Below are positions 47,406 through 56,658 of a DNA stretch of 64,000 bases, piece by piece. Within the stretch, counting starts at the first letter, position 1. Every line of letters begins with the position of its first letter. The DNA comes from Alsobacter sp045348435 (GTDB lineage Bacteria > Pseudomonadota > Alphaproteobacteria > Rhizobiales > Beijerinckiaceae), in NCBI RefSeq assembly GCF_045348435.1, contig NZ_CP157484.1, positions 3,038,001 to 3,102,000 on the forward strand, written 5' to 3'. Made by a program: the position numbers and the translations under genes. A model generated the notes under the pieces. That model ran no database searches. It had not been told where the DNA came from and worked only from the letters and a program-made list of their open reading frames with translations.

Positions 47406-49726
47406 GCGCGCGCTATTTCGGGGCCGCGGTGGCGCGGCTGGAGGATCCCCGGCTCGTGGCCGGCCAGGGCCGTTTCGTCGACGACCTTCACCCCGCCGGG
47501 CTCCTGCACGCCGCCTTCGTGCGCTCCCAGGCCGCGCACGCCCGCATCCTTTCGGTCGACGTCGCCGCGGCGGCGGCCATGCCGGGCGTCGCGGCCGTCT
47601 TCGTGATGGGCGATTTCGCCGCCATCGCGGCAGGCCCCATGCCGGCGCTGGCGCCGCATCCGCTGCTGAAGACGCCCCTCACCTATCATCCGCTGGCCGT
47701 GGACGAGGTGCGCCATGTCGGCGAGGCGATCGCGATCGTGGTGGCCGAAAGCCGCGGCGTCGCCGAGGACGCCGCCGCGGCCGTCATGGTCGAGATGGAG
47801 ATGCTCCCCGCCATCGCGGACGCGGTCGCGGCGCTGGAGCCCGGCGCTCCCCTGGCGCATGCCGGCCGCGAGAACAATCTCGCAGCGACCCTGAAGGCGA
47901 GCTTCGGCGACCCCGACGGCGTCTTCGCCCGGGCCGACCATGTCGTCACCGAGACCATCGTCACCCACCGCGGCGGCTGCCATTCCATGGAGTGCCGCGG
48001 CGTCCTCGCTTTGCCGGACCCGCTGGGCGACGACCTGACCGTCTACACCTCGTCCCAGTCGCCCTTCCTGGTGCGCCGCCTCCTGGCCGCCTATCTGGGC
48101 CGGGACGAAAGCGGCGTGCGCGTCGTCGCGCCGGATGTCGGCGGCGGCTTCGGGCCGAAGGCCAACGTCTACCCGGAGGAGTTCGCCACCGCGCTCGCCG
48201 CCCTGAAGCTCGGCCGGCCGGTGAAGTGGATCGAGGACCGCCAGGAGCACTTCCTCGCCACCACCCAGCAGCGCGACCAGATCTGGACCGTGGACGTCGC
48301 CTTCACGGCCGAGGGCCGGATGCTGGGCCTTCGCGGGCGCGGCGTCCACGACAACGGCGCCTATGCGCCCTACGGGCTGATCCTCGCCGCCAACGCGCTG
48401 GGCTGCTTCCCGGGCCCCTATGCGTTCGAGGCGCTCGACGTCTCCCTGGACGTCGTGCTCACCAACATGGTCCCGACCACGCCGGTGCGCGGCGCGTCGC
48501 GGCCCACCATCGCCTTCGTGCTGGAGCGCATGGCCGACCGCGTCGCCGCGCATCTCGGGATCCCCCGCGAGGAGGTGCGGCGGCGCAGCTTCGTGCGCGC
48601 CGACCAGATGCCCTATGTGACGGGCGGCAAGGCGCGCGACGGCTCGCCCATCTCCTACGATAGCGGCGACTACCGCCGCGCGCTCGACCTCGCGCTGGAG
48701 AAGATCGACGCCGCCGGCTTCCCGGCGCGCAGGGAGGAGGCCCGCCGCCGCGGCAGGCTTCTGGGCCTCGGCATGGCGTCCTGCGTGGAGGACACCGGCC
48801 TCGGCCCCTTCGAGGGGGCCACCGTGCGGGTCACGCCGGCCGGAAAGGTTGTCATCGCCACGGGCGCGTCGAGCCAGGGCCAGGGACATCGCACCGTGTT
48901 CGCCCAGATCGCCGCCGACGCGCTCGGCGTCGACATCGCCGACGTCCTCGTCGAGGCCGCCGACACGGCCCGTTTCCCCCTCGGAATCTCGACCATCGCC
49001 AGCCGCATCGCCGTCACGGCGGGGTCCTCCGTCGAGATGGCGGCCCAGAAGGTGCGGGCCAAGGCGATGCGCTTCGCCGCCCACCGGCTGGAGGCCGGCG
49101 AGCAGGACCTGGATCTCGTCGACGGCGTCGTGAGCGTGAAGGGCGTGCCCGGCCTCGGGATCGCGCTGGCTGACATCGCCAAGGCGCTGGCCGGCGCGCC
49201 GGGCATGGGCATGCCCTATGGGCTGGAGCCGGACCTCGCCGCCACGGCCTATTTCGAATCCGAGGGGCTCACCTTCTCCTACGGGTCGAACGCCTGCGAG
49301 GTCGAGATCGACCCAGAGACGGGCGATGTGCGCGTCGTCCGCTACGTCGTGGCGCATGATTGCGGCCGGCTCATCAACCCGCAGATCGTGGACGGCCAGA
49401 TCATCGGCGGCGTGGTTCACGGCATCGGCAATGCGCTGTTCGAGCGCATGATCCACGACGCCGAGGGCCAGCCCCTCACCACCACCTACGCCGACTACCT
49501 GCTTCCGATCGCGACCGAGACGCCGCGCATCGAGATCCACCACATCGAGACGCCCTCGCCGCGCAATCCGCTGGGCGTCAAGGGCGCGGGCGAGGGCGGG
49601 ACGATCCCGGCCGCCGCCTGCGTGATCTCCGCCGTCGAGAACGCGCTGGGTCCGTCCGCGCCCTTCATGGGCGCCCATCCGATCGCCCCGCAGGACGTGG
49701 CGGCTCTGCTCGACAAACGACAATGA
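47402..49726 (+). CDS. molybdenum hydroxylase, molybdopterin large subunit (xanthine-oxidase family, not CO dehydrogenase)
   Basis: 774 residues. Start RYFGAAVARLEDPRLVAGQGRFVDDL is typical of CoxL-like proteins; Moco-binding segments include VAPDVGGGFGPK and GASSQGQGH, and the catalytic Glu lies in VKGAGEGG near the C-terminus. The active-site loop near residue 360 reads PVRGASRP, lacking the cysteine of the CO dehydrogenase loop (AYRCSFR). It therefore hydroxylates an organic substrate, perhaps a heterocycle or aldehyde. The MFS permease downstream may bring the substrate in. A dedicated XdhC-like cofactor gene is not adjacent. Confidence 0.92.
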   Translation: MSARYFGAAVARLEDPRLVAGQGRFVDDLHPAGLLHAAFVRSQAAHARILSVDVAAAAAMPGVAAVFVMGDFAAIAAGPMPALAPHPLLKTPLTYHPLAVDEVRHVGEAIAIVVAESRGVAEDAAAAVMVEMEMLPAIADAVAALEPGAPLAHAGRENNLAATLKASFGDPDGVFARADHVVTETIVTHRGGCHSMECRGVLALPDPLGDDLTVYTSSQSPFLVRRLLAAYLGRDESGVRVVAPDVGGGFGPKANVYPEEFATALAALKLGRPVKWIEDRQEHFLATTQQRDQIWTVDVAFTAEGRMLGLRGRGVHDNGAYAPYGLILAANALGCFPGPYAFEALDVSLDVVLTNMVPTTPVRGASRPTIAFVLERMADRVAAHLGIPREEVRRRSFVRADQMPYVTGGKARDGSPISYDSGDYRRALDLALEKIDAAGFPARREEARRRGRLLGLGMASCVEDTGLGPFEGATVRVTPAGKVVIATGASSQGQGHRTVFAQIAADALGVDIADVLVEAADTARFPLGISTIASRIAVTAGSSVEMAAQKVRAKAMRFAAHRLEAGEQDLDLVDGVVSVKGVPGLGIALADIAKALAGAPGMGMPYGLEPDLAATAYFESEGLTFSYGSNACEVEIDPETGDVRVVRYVVAHDCGRLINPQIVDGQIIGGVVHGIGNALFERMIHDAEGQPLTTTYADYLLPIATETPRIEIHHIETPSPRNPLGVKGAGEGGTIPAAACVISAVENALGPSAPFMGAHPIAPQDVAALLDKRQ

Positions 49727-49771
49727 CGCCCGGCCGGGCAGAGGCCCGGCCGGCGCAGGGAGGGGACCACC

Positions 49772-51115
49772 ATGAACGTCGCGCCGCAACACCCGATCGC
49801 ATCGGTGCAGTCGGGCCTCCGGCTGGACCGGCTGCCGATCTCCAGCTTCCATCGGCGGATCTTCTGGCTCATCGGGGCCGGAATGTTCTTCGACGGCTAC
49901 GACCTCTATGTCGGCGCGAGCGTGCTCGGATCGACGGTCGCGAGCGGCTTCTCGACGCTGGCGCAGAACGCCCAGTTCGTGTCGATGACCTTCGTCGGCA
50001 TGACCATCGGGGCGTTCATCGCCGGCTTCCTGGGCGACGCCTATGGCCGGCGCTTCACCTACCAGACCAACCTGCTGATCTTCGGCGTGGCCTCGCTGGC
50101 GGCCGCCTTCGCCCCCAACATGGACTGGCTGATCGCGGCGCGCTTCCTCATGGGGCTCGGGCTCGGCGCGGAGATCGTGGTCGGCTATTCGACGCTCTCG
50201 GAGTTCGTGCCTCCGGCCAAGCGGGGCAAATGGCTGTCCTTCATGGCCATGGTGGTCGTCAGCGGCCTGCCGGTGACGACGCTGCTCGGAGCCGTGGTGA
50301 TCCCGAATCTGGGCTGGCGCCCGATGTTCGCCATCGCGGGCGTCGGCGCCCTGGTGGTCTGGCAGATGCGCAAGTCCATGCCGGAATCGCCGCGCTGGCT
50401 GGAGTCGAAGGGCCGCGTCGAGGAGGCCGAGGAGCTGGTCTCGTCCATCGAGCGGGAGTCCGGCGTCGCCGAGCGCCCGATCCTGCCCGCGCCCGCCCCC
50501 GCCCGGCAGGCCGCGGCCGGCGACCTCTTCGGCGCCAAGCTCTTCCCCCGCATGGTGGTGGGCTCGGTGGTGCTGATCGTCATCAACACGCTGATCTTCG
50601 GCTTCGTGACCTGGCTGCCGACCTTCTTCGTCCAGCAGGGCCTGACGCTCGTGCGCTCCTTCAACTATACGGTGGCGATCTCGCTCGCCGCCCCGATCGG
50701 CTGCGCCATGGGGGCGTTCCTGGCCGACCGCCTCGGCCGCAAGCCGACCATCATCGGCGCCTCCGTGGCGGCGATCCTGTTCGGGGCGCTCTACCCCTAT
50801 GCGCTGGACCCGGTGTTCCTCATCCCGACCGGCTTCGTGCTGCTGCTGGCCATCTATGTGCTGGTGGCGCTGCTCTACGGCGTCTACACGCCCGAGCTGT
50901 TCCCCACCGAGGTGCGCCTGCGGGCCAACGGCATCTGCAACATGCTGGGCCGCGGAGCGACCATCGTCTCCCCCTTCATCGTGGTGGCGCTGTTCAAGGG
51001 CTACGGGGTGTCGGGCGTGACCACCTTCATGATCGGCCTGCTCGTCATTCAGATCGCCGTGGTGGCGCTCTGGGGCATCGAGCCCGCCCGGCGGGGCCTC
51101 GAAGAGGTCGCCTGA
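49772..51115 (+). CDS. MFS metabolite:H+ symporter
   Basis: 447 residues with AGGGAGGGG before the ATG. Twelve helices. Helix-1 FFDGYDLYVGASVLGS and loop motif GFLGDAYGRRFTYQTN, plus PESPRWLESKGRVEEAE after helix 6 and LYGVYTPELFPTEVRLRANG after helix 10, fit the sugar-porter/aromatic-acid symporter group. It follows the molybdenum hydroxylase by 45 bp and probably imports that enzyme's substrate. A terminator follows. Confidence 0.88.
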   Translation: MNVAPQHPIASVQSGLRLDRLPISSFHRRIFWLIGAGMFFDGYDLYVGASVLGSTVASGFSTLAQNAQFVSMTFVGMTIGAFIAGFLGDAYGRRFTYQTNLLIFGVASLAAAFAPNMDWLIAARFLMGLGLGAEIVVGYSTLSEFVPPAKRGKWLSFMAMVVVSGLPVTTLLGAVVIPNLGWRPMFAIAGVGALVVWQMRKSMPESPRWLESKGRVEEAEELVSSIERESGVAERPILPAPAPARQAAAGDLFGAKLFPRMVVGSVVLIVINTLIFGFVTWLPTFFVQQGLTLVRSFNYTVAISLAAPIGCAMGAFLADRLGRKPTIIGASVAAILFGALYPYALDPVFLIPTGFVLLLAIYVLVALLYGVYTPELFPTEVRLRANGICNMLGRGATIVSPFIVVALFKGYGVSGVTTFMIGLLVIQIAVVALWGIEPARRGLEEVA

Positions 51116-51145
51116 CGCGGGGACGATCGCCTCTGCGGGCGATCC

Positions 51146-51173
51146 AGCGCCCTCCTTCGCCGGGGGGCGCTTT
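51146..51173 (+). terminator. terminator after the MFS gene
   Basis: AGCGCCC (51146-51152) and GGGCGCT (51165-51171) followed by TT. A second small hairpin GATCGCC / GGCGATC (51125-51144) precedes it. Confidence 0.6.
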
Positions 51174-51286
51174 CCCATGTGCGAACTCGCGCGATAGTGG
51201 TGGTGGACGGGCGAAGGAGTGAATACGCTGCCGCCCGCAGGGATACCCCCGTCGTCTGGACGCCGGGCAAGAAGGAGGACATGACG

Positions 51287-52891
51287 ATGAAGCATTCGAC
51301 GATCCGGGGCGCGGCGCGCCTGGTCGGGGCGGCCGCGTTCGCGACGCTGCTCGCCGGTTCCGCGCTGGCGGCCACGCCCAAGGACACGCTGGTCGTGGTC
51401 TGGGCCTTCGACGACACCATCACCATGGATCCCGCCGAATCCTTCGAAATCTCGGCCGGCGAGTTCATGGGCAATTCCTATGACCGGCTGCTGCGCTACG
51501 ACGTCAACGATCCCTCCAAGCTCATTCCCGACCTCGCCAAGTCGTGGACGGTCTCGCCCGACGGCAAGACCTTCACGTTCGAGCTACGCGACGGGGCCAA
51601 GTTCGCGTCCGGCAATCCGGTCACGTCCGAGGACGTCGCCTTCTCGCTGCAGCGCGCCGTGATCCTCGACAAGACGCCGGCTTTCATCCTCACCCAGTTC
51701 GGTCTCACCAAGGACAACGTAAAGGACAAGGTGAAGGCCACAGGCCCGCTCACCGTGACGCTGGAGACCGACAAGTCCTACGCGCCGAGCTTCGTCCTCA
51801 ACTGCATGACGGCCAACGTCGCCGCCATCCTGGACAAGAAGCTCGTGATGTCGAAGGAGCAGAACGGCGATCTCGGCTACGCCTGGCTGAAGACCAACTA
51901 CGCCGGCTCCGGCCCGCTCAAGATCCGCGAGTGGCGCGCCAACGAGATCCTCGCGATGGAGCGCAACGACAACTACTACGGCGAGAAGTCCAAGCTGGCG
52001 CGCGTGATCTACCGCCACGTCAAGGAGGCGGCCACGCAGCGCCTGCTCCTGGAGAAGGGCGACGCCGACATCGCCCGCAACCTGACGCCGCAGGATCTCG
52101 ACGCCCTGAAGGCCAACAAGGACATCAAGGAGACCGGCACCCCCAAGGGCACGGTCTACTATATCAGCCTCAACCAGAAGAACCCGAACCTCGCCAAGCC
52201 GGAGGTGCGGGAGGCCATGAAATGGCTGGTCGACTATGACGCCATCGGCGACACGCTGATCAAGAACATCGGCATCGTCCACCAGAACTTCCTGCCGGTC
52301 GGGTTGCTCGGCGCCTCCACCGAGAAGCCCTTCAAGCTCGACGTCGACAAGGCCAAGGGCCTGCTCGCGAAGGCGGGCCTGCCGAACGGCTTCAAGGTCA
52401 CGATGGACGTGCGCACCGTCCAGCCGGTGCAGGGCATCGCCGAGGCCGTCCAGCAGACGGCCAAGCGCGCCGGCATCGACATCGAGATCATCCCGGGCGA
52501 CGGCAAGCAGACGCTGACCAAGTACCGCGCCCGCACGCATGACATGTATATCGGCCAGTGGGGCGCGGATTACTGGGACCCCCACACCAACGCCGACACC
52601 TTCGCGCGCAACCCCGACAACTCGGACGACGCCAAGTCCAAGCCGCTGGCCTGGCGCAACGCCTGGGCCATCCCGGAGCTGACCAAGAAGGCCGACGCCG
52701 CCGCCCTGGAGCGCGACACCGAGAAGCGCAAGGGCATGTACGAGGAGATGCAGGCCGAGTTCCGGCAGACCAGCCCCTTCGTGCTGATCTACCAGATGAA
52801 CGAAGTGGCCGGCTACCGGGCCAATGTCGAGAACCTGAAGATCGGCCCGACCTCGGACGCCACCTACATGTTCAAGGTGACGAAGCAGTAA
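51287..52891 (+). CDS. peptide-type ABC transporter substrate-binding protein (SBP_bac_5), second system
   Basis: 534 residues from the ATG at 51287 (8 bp after GGAGG; the ATG at 51281 is too close). Signal peptide to GSALAA near residue 29. Family-5 binding protein (DTITMDPAESFEISAGEFMGNSYDRLL, then LIPDLAKSWTVSPDGKTFTFELRDGAKF). Ligand unknown; relatives bind peptides, opines, glutathione or nickel chelates. No gap hairpin before the permease, unlike the first importer. Confidence 0.92.
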   Translation: MKHSTIRGAARLVGAAAFATLLAGSALAATPKDTLVVVWAFDDTITMDPAESFEISAGEFMGNSYDRLLRYDVNDPSKLIPDLAKSWTVSPDGKTFTFELRDGAKFASGNPVTSEDVAFSLQRAVILDKTPAFILTQFGLTKDNVKDKVKATGPLTVTLETDKSYAPSFVLNCMTANVAAILDKKLVMSKEQNGDLGYAWLKTNYAGSGPLKIREWRANEILAMERNDNYYGEKSKLARVIYRHVKEAATQRLLLEKGDADIARNLTPQDLDALKANKDIKETGTPKGTVYYISLNQKNPNLAKPEVREAMKWLVDYDAIGDTLIKNIGIVHQNFLPVGLLGASTEKPFKLDVDKAKGLLAKAGLPNGFKVTMDVRTVQPVQGIAEAVQQTAKRAGIDIEIIPGDGKQTLTKYRARTHDMYIGQWGADYWDPHTNADTFARNPDNSDDAKSKPLAWRNAWAIPELTKKADAAALERDTEKRKGMYEEMQAEFRQTSPFVLIYQMNEVAGYRANVENLKIGPTSDATYMFKVTKQ

Positions 52892-52897
52892 GGCGTC

Positions 52898-53965
52898 ATG
52901 ACCATCGCGGAACAGACCCGGGGAGGCGGGCGCAGAAGCGCCCGCCTCCTGCGCGGCGCCGATACGGTCGGCCGCTTCCTGCTCGTGATTTTCCTCACCT
53001 ATCTCGGCCTCCTGGCCGTGACGTTCTTCATCGGCCGCGTCATCCCGATCGACCCCGTGCTGGCCGTGGTGGGAGACCGCGCGCCCGAGCACGTCATCCA
53101 GCGCGTGCGGGAGGAGATGGGCCTCAACAAGCCCTTGTGGGAGCAGTTCTTCATCTACTGCCGCAAGGTGCTGCAGGGTGACTTCGGCACCTCGGTGCTG
53201 ACCTCCAATCCGGTGATGCAGGACATCCGCCGCGCCTTTCCGGCGACCATCGAGCTCGCCACGCTGGGCACCATCATGGGCGCCGGCCTCGGCGTGCCGC
53301 TCGGCGTCTGGGCCGCCGTTCGCCGCGGCGGCGTCGCCGACCAGCTCGTGCGCGTGATGGGGCTGGTCGGCTACTCGGTGCCGATCTTCTGGCTCGGCCT
53401 CATGGGCCTGCTCGTGTTCTACGCCCGGCTCGGCTGGGTCAGCGGCCCCGGCCGCATCGACGTCGCCTACGAATATTCGCTCACGCCCGTCACCGGCTTC
53501 ATGCTGCTCGACACCGCCATGGCAGGCGAATGGGAAGCCTTCGGCAACGCCTTCTCGCACCTCATCCTGCCGGCGTCTCTGCTCGGCTATTTCTCGCTCG
53601 CCTATATCAGCCGAATGACGCGCTCCTTCATGCTGAACGAGCTGAACCAGGAATACGTCGTCGCGGCCCGCGCTAAGGGGCTCACCGAGACGCGCATCAT
53701 CTGGCGCCATGCGCTGCGCAACGCGATGGTGCCGCTCGTCACCGTGATCGCGCTTTCCTATGCGGGCCTGCTCGAAGGCTCCGTGCTGACCGAAACCGTG
53801 TTCGCTTGGCCGGGCCTCGGCCTCTACATCACCAACTCGCTGCAGAACGCCGACATGAACGCCGTGCTGGGCGGCACCATCGTGGTCGGCTCCATCTTCA
53901 TCGGCCTCAATTTGCTGTCGGACATCCTCTACCGGCTGCTCGATCCCAGGACCAAAGCACGATGA
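52898..53965 (+). CDS. peptide-type ABC transporter permease, DppB family
   Basis: 355 residues. Six helices, with a cytosolic N-terminus of about 25 residues, IPIDPVLAVVGDRAPE after helix 1, and EAA loop EYVVAARAKGLTETRIIWRHALRNAMVPLV. It is longer than the first DppB-type protein because of an insert near residues 180-205 in the periplasmic loop. The next ATG overlaps its stop. Confidence 0.92.
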   Translation: MTIAEQTRGGGRRSARLLRGADTVGRFLLVIFLTYLGLLAVTFFIGRVIPIDPVLAVVGDRAPEHVIQRVREEMGLNKPLWEQFFIYCRKVLQGDFGTSVLTSNPVMQDIRRAFPATIELATLGTIMGAGLGVPLGVWAAVRRGGVADQLVRVMGLVGYSVPIFWLGLMGLLVFYARLGWVSGPGRIDVAYEYSLTPVTGFMLLDTAMAGEWEAFGNAFSHLILPASLLGYFSLAYISRMTRSFMLNELNQEYVVAARAKGLTETRIIWRHALRNAMVPLVTVIALSYAGLLEGSVLTETVFAWPGLGLYITNSLQNADMNAVLGGTIVVGSIFIGLNLLSDILYRLLDPRTKAR

Positions 53966-54888
53966 GCGCCGTCAACGCTCCCGCGCCCGGTGGCTGGCGC
54001 GAATGGCTGATGTCGGATCGGCCGCAGTCGCGCCGGCAGGCCGCGCTCGGCCGCGCCTATGGCGGCTGGCGCGCCTTCTCGCGCAACCGGCTGGCCATGC
54101 TGGGGCTCGCGATCGTGATCGCGCTGCTGCTGGTGGCGATGTGCGCCAACCAGTTGGCCCCCTACTCGCCTTATATCGGCGACCTCCGGACGACCCGGCT
54201 GCTGCCGCCCTCGGCGGCCCACTGGTTCGGCACGGACGACCAGGGCCGCGACATCCTCTCGCGCATCATCCACGGATCGCGGATCACGCTCTTCGTCGTC
54301 GTGCTCGTCGCCATCCTGGCCGCGCCAATCGGCCTCGCCGTCGGCACGGTCGCGGGCTATTCGGGCGGCCTGATCGATGCGGCGCTGATGCGCATCACGG
54401 ACATCTTCCTGGCCTTCCCGCGGCTCATCCTCGCGCTCGCCTTCGTGGCCGCGCTGGGGCCCGGGATCGAGAACGCCGTGATCGCCATCGCGATCACGTC
54501 CTGGCCGCCCTACGCCCGCATCGCCCGCGCCGAGACGCTGACCATCCGGCAGGCGGACTACATCGCGGCCGTGCAGCTGATGGGCGCCTCGCCGTGGCGG
54601 ATCGTGCTGCGCCACATCATGCCGCTGTGCGTCTCCTCCGTAATCGTGCGCGTGACGCTCGACATGGCGGGCATCATCCTCACCGCCGCGGGGCTCGGCT
54701 TCCTGGGCCTCGGGGCGCAACCGCCGACGCCCGAATGGGGCGCGATGATCGCCAATGGCCGCCTCTACGTGCTGGACCAGTGGTGGGTCGCCGCCGCCCC
54801 GGGCGCGGCCATCTTCGTGGTCAGCCTCGCTTTCAACCTCCTCGGCGACGGCCTGCGCGACGCCCTCGATCCCAAGGGTGTGAAATGA
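53962..54888 (+). CDS. peptide-type ABC transporter permease, DppC family
   Basis: 308 residues from the ATG at 53962. A cytosolic N-terminal extension of about 45 residues precedes helix 1, then HWFGTDDQGRDILSRIIHG and EAA loop YIAAVQLMGASPWRIVLRHIMPL. Ends GDGLRDALDPKGVK. ATGA overlaps both neighbours. Confidence 0.92.
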   Translation: MSAVNAPAPGGWREWLMSDRPQSRRQAALGRAYGGWRAFSRNRLAMLGLAIVIALLLVAMCANQLAPYSPYIGDLRTTRLLPPSAAHWFGTDDQGRDILSRIIHGSRITLFVVVLVAILAAPIGLAVGTVAGYSGGLIDAALMRITDIFLAFPRLILALAFVAALGPGIENAVIAIAITSWPPYARIARAETLTIRQADYIAAVQLMGASPWRIVLRHIMPLCVSSVIVRVTLDMAGIILTAAGLGFLGLGAQPPTPEWGAMIANGRLYVLDQWWVAAAPGAAIFVVSLAFNLLGDGLRDALDPKGVK

Positions 54889-55736
54889 GCGGCCCTCGCG
54901 CTCCCGACATGCTGGTCGTCGACGACCTGCGCGTGTCCTTCCCCAACCGCGACGGCGGCATGACCGAGGCCGTGCGCGGCGTCTCCTTCAGGCTGGGCCG
55001 CGAGCGGCTCGGCATCGTGGGCGAGTCTGGCTCGGGAAAGTCCCAGACCGGCCGCGCCATCCTGGGCCTCACCGCCCCGGAGGGACGCGTCACCGCCAAG
55101 AAGCTCGAATTCGACGGCATCGATCTCCTGAAGAGCTCGAGCCGGCAGCGGCGCAGCCTGCGCGGCGGCCGCATCGCCATGGTGCTGCAGGACCCGAAAT
55201 TCTCCCTCAACCCGGTGATGAGCATCGGCGACCAGATCGTCGAGACGCTGGACGCCCACGTCAGGGTGTCGCGCAGCGAGGCCCGCGAGCGCGCCATGGA
55301 GACGCTGCGCCAGGTGCAGATCGACGATCCCGCCCGCGTGTTCGACCTCTACCCGCACGAGGTCTCCGGCGGCATGGGCCAGCGCGCCATGATCGCCATG
55401 ATGCTGATCGCCGACCCCGACCTGCTGATCGCCGACGAGCCCACCTCGGCGCTGGACGTCACCGTGCAGCTGCAGGTGCTGGCGATCCTCGACCGGCTGG
55501 TCGCCGACAGGGGCATGGGCCTCATCTTCATCTCCCACGACCTCAGGCTGGTCTCCACCTTCTGCGACCGCATCCTGGTGATGTACGCCGGCAAGGTCGT
55601 CGAGGAGGTGTCGGCCGGCGGCCTCCATGACGCCCGCCACCCCTACACCCGCGGCCTCGTCAACTGCCTGCCGAGGCTGGGCGAGGACCGGCATCCGCTG
55701 CCCACTTTGGACCGCAAGCCGGAGTGGGCGCTGTGA
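54885..55736 (+). CDS. peptide-type ABC transporter ATPase, DppD-like, short
   Basis: 283 residues from ATG 54885. Walker A GESGSGKSQ, signature VSGGMGQR, Walker B LLIADEPTSALD, H-loop ISHD. At about 280 residues it is shorter than the usual 320-340 because most of the C-terminal oligopeptide extension, with its cysteine cluster, is missing. The end is clean, overlapping the next gene, so this is a natural short form. Confidence 0.9.
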   Translation: MSGPRAPDMLVVDDLRVSFPNRDGGMTEAVRGVSFRLGRERLGIVGESGSGKSQTGRAILGLTAPEGRVTAKKLEFDGIDLLKSSSRQRRSLRGGRIAMVLQDPKFSLNPVMSIGDQIVETLDAHVRVSRSEARERAMETLRQVQIDDPARVFDLYPHEVSGGMGQRAMIAMMLIADPDLLIADEPTSALDVTVQLQVLAILDRLVADRGMGLIFISHDLRLVSTFCDRILVMYAGKVVEEVSAGGLHDARHPYTRGLVNCLPRLGEDRHPLPTLDRKPEWAL

Positions 55737-56536
55737 CCGCCCGTCCGTCCGCGGCCGGCCTCGCCATCGAGGGCCTGCGCGTCGTCTTCGACGACTTCGT
55801 CGCGGTCGACGACGTGTCGCTGCGCGTCGAGCCGGGCCAGAGCTACGGAATCGTCGGCGAGTCCGGGTCCGGCAAGTCGACCATCCTGCGCGCCGTCTGC
55901 GGGCTGGCCCCGAAGTCGGCCGGGACCGTGTCGCTCATCGCGCCCCCCGGCGAGCCTGCGGGCGCGTTGCCGGCGCCCGGCTCGCGCGAGTTCCGCAGGC
56001 GCGTGCAGATGGTCTTCCAGGACCCCTATGGCTCTCTCCATCCGCGCCAGACGGTCGACCGCATCCTGGCCGAGCCGCTCGCCATCCACGGAATCGGCGA
56101 GGCCGAGACTAGGATCGAGCGCGCCCTCGACGAGGTCGGCCTCGGCAAGGGCTTTCGCTTCCGCTATCCGCACCAGCTCTCGGGCGGCCAGCGTCAGCGC
56201 GTCGCGATCGCGCGCGCGCTGATTCTGGAGCCGCAGATCCTGCTGCTCGACGAGCCCACCTCGGCGCTGGACGCCTCCGTGCAGGCGGAGGTGCTCAACC
56301 TGCTGGAGGAGATGCGCCGCCGCCATGGGCTCACCTTCGTGATGGTCAGCCACGACCTCGCGGTGGTCACCCATATGTGCGAGCGCCTCATGGTGATGCA
56401 GCGCGGGCGGCGGGTGGAGGAGCTTTCGTCCGGCGACCTCGCCCATCGCCGCGTGGCGGACCCCTACACCCGGCGCCTGATGCAGGCCTCCGAGGGGTTC
56501 AGGCGCGGCGCCGCTCCGCCCGTCGAGCCGGCTTGA
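55733..56536 (+). CDS. peptide-type ABC transporter ATPase, DppF-like, short
   Basis: 267 residues from GTG at 55733, chosen because GTGA overlaps the previous stop as elsewhere in the operon (a GTG at 55724 is possible). Walker A GESGSGKST, QDPYGSLHPR, signature LSGGQRQR, Walker B ILLLDEPTSALD, H-loop VSHD are intact. Like its partner it lacks the C-terminal cysteine extension. Confidence 0.9.
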   Translation: MTARPSAAGLAIEGLRVVFDDFVAVDDVSLRVEPGQSYGIVGESGSGKSTILRAVCGLAPKSAGTVSLIAPPGEPAGALPAPGSREFRRRVQMVFQDPYGSLHPRQTVDRILAEPLAIHGIGEAETRIERALDEVGLGKGFRFRYPHQLSGGQRQRVAIARALILEPQILLLDEPTSALDASVQAEVLNLLEEMRRRHGLTFVMVSHDLAVVTHMCERLMVMQRGRRVEELSSGDLAHRRVADPYTRRLMQASEGFRRGAAPPVEPA

Positions 56537-56658
56537 CACCCGGGCCGCGCTCGCCCTGAATGGCCGCATGGGGACTGCGATCTCCCCACGAGGCGCCAGC
56601 CGAAGCATCGCGTCCAGGCCGTCCGATTCCGGCGGCCGCCATCCAGGACGCACGCGCC

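Noticed and set aside
46024..49726. CO dehydrogenase (coxMSL) annotation
   Set aside because: The large-subunit loop lacks the AYRCSFR cysteine that binds copper in true CO dehydrogenase; only the general family call is kept.
47333..51295. A 1320-codon open frame on the minus strand
   Set aside because: It is antisense to the molybdenum hydroxylase and MFS genes; the translation is low-complexity (Arg, His, Gly, Asp) as expected from the complement of GC-rich codons, with no family motif.
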